Below are positions 12,989-13,347 of a stretch of 13,347 nucleotides of DNA, in pieces. Numbering within the stretch: position 1 is the first letter of the stretch; the number at the start of each line of letters is the position of its first letter. The notes under the pieces were generated by a model that saw only the letters and a program-made list of their open reading frames with translations, made no database searches and was not told the origin of the DNA. The translations under genes and the position numbers were made by a program. Location of the stretch: NCBI GenBank assembly GCA_023418375.1, contig JAEZZV010000276.1, positions 1-13,347 on the forward strand. The letters are read 5' to 3'. Origin of the DNA: Actinomycetes bacterium. GTDB taxonomy: Bacteria; Actinomycetota; Actinomycetes; Actinomycetales; Cellulomonadaceae.

Positions 12989-13347
12989 GTGGCGACCTTC
13001 TCCTCCGTGACCCGGCAGCACGTCCTCGCGGCCCTGGCAGAGCACGACGCCCGAGGCGCCGAGGAGTTCCTCGCGGTGTACGGCTTCGAGCCGGGGGTCG
13101 GCACCCTGAACCACGAGGGCCGCACCTACGACGCGCGGGCGATCCTCGGCGTCGCGCACAAGTTCGCGACCGGGCGGCTCGCGCGGCAGGAGGAGTTCCA
13201 CGGCGACCTGCAGGCCACCGGCCTGCTGAGCAAGCGCGGCTTCGAGGTGACGGAGCCGGCGTCGGCCCGCCGCGCGGCCCCCGCGACCACGAGCACCCGG
13301 GCAGCCCGCGCTCCCCGGGCCCCGCGCGCGTCGGCCGCACCGAGGGC
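12989..13347 (+). CDS. N-terminal part of a protein with a ScoMcrA-like head domain (partial)
   Basis: An open frame from GTG 12989 to the window edge (119 codons, no stop), beginning VATFSSVTRQHVLAALAEHD. Residues 7-88 fit the ScoMcrA-like N-terminal head domain: VTRQHVLAALAEHD, then EFLAVYGF, then an H-EGRTYDARAILGVAHKFATGR core and a closing LLSKRGFEV. The name comes from Streptomyces coelicolor McrA, a type IV restriction nuclease that cuts methylated or phosphorothioate DNA. The same head is also found on other proteins, many of unknown function. From about residue 90 the chain turns into a disordered Ala/Arg/Pro/Thr-rich linker, and the domain after it, which would decide the function, is outside the window. 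The assignment rests on recalled family pattern. The TAGGCT box just before the GTG supports the start. Confidence 0.7.
   Translation, partial: MATFSSVTRQHVLAALAEHDARGAEEFLAVYGFEPGVGTLNHEGRTYDARAILGVAHKFATGRLARQEEFHGDLQATGLLSKRGFEVTEPASARRAAPATTSTRAARAPRAPRASAAPR

Noticed and set aside
12837..13340. N-terminal extension of the secreted protein up to 13340
   Set aside because: Arg/Pro/Gly-rich, would bury the signal peptide inside the chain, and overlaps the plus-strand ScoMcrA-head gene.
1..13347. Prophage, insertion sequence, integrase site, CRISPR array, tRNA or riboswitch
   Set aside because: Looked for on both strands; no transposase, integrase, phage structural gene, spaced short direct repeats, tRNA cloverleaf or recognisable aptamer was seen.

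Overview
The window is very GC-rich, compactly coded DNA of actinobacterial character. Pointers are GTG starts, coding on both strands with short gaps, actinobacterial -10 boxes of the TACGCT/TAGGCT type (several so close to the start codon that the mRNA would be leaderless), a sugar importer without its own ATPase, and a secreted protein with PPC and DUF5648-type repeats. A xylan- or plant-polysaccharide-degrading member of the Micrococcales (Cellulomonas, Isoptericola or Cellulosimicrobium-like) fits best. The genus is an inference from gene content.

Layout. (1) 1-441: the tail of a membrane protein, overlapping an ArsR-type regulator. (2) 451-5566, minus strand: a sugar utilisation operon read in the order GH39 glycosidase, lipoprotein solute-binding protein, MalF-type permease, MalG-type permease. 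A hairpin lies between the binding protein and the first permease, and the two permease genes overlap by ATGA. (3) 5567-5754: control region with two perfect 13-bp palindromes. (4) 5755-6801, plus strand: the divergent LacI-family regulator that presumably binds them. (5) 6811-7635, minus: a small AKR5-like aldo/keto reductase, divergent from a Dabb-domain protein (7715-8038, plus). (6) 8105-8818, plus: a lipoprotein of unknown function. (7) 8858-9751, minus: an alpha/beta hydrolase, divergent from a MarR-family regulator (9844-10314, plus). Four GACAAC half-sites lie over the hydrolase promoter. (8) 10413-11396, plus: a second aldo/keto reductase behind a promoter with a 19-bp spacer and a 16-bp palindrome, the hallmark of MerR-type control. 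(9) 11411-11473: a long hairpin terminator shared by convergent genes. (10) 11484-12836, minus: a secreted protein with two PPC-like domains, encoded by a 390-bp tandem duplication, and three DUF5648-like repeats. (11) 12989 to the end, plus: the 5' part of a gene with a ScoMcrA-like N-terminal head domain, cut by the window edge.

How it works together. The GH39 operon is a complete local unit for taking up and hydrolysing short xylose-type oligosaccharides, apart from the transporter ATPase, which actinobacteria usually supply from a shared gene elsewhere. The two aldo/keto reductases, the Dabb protein and the MarR/hydrolase pair look like small, separately regulated oxidative or detoxification units. 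I see no CRISPR array, tRNA, rRNA, insertion sequence or phage gene. The least explained parts are the secreted repeat protein, the truncated ScoMcrA-head gene beside it, and the unusual hinge of the LacI regulator paired with odd-length operators.
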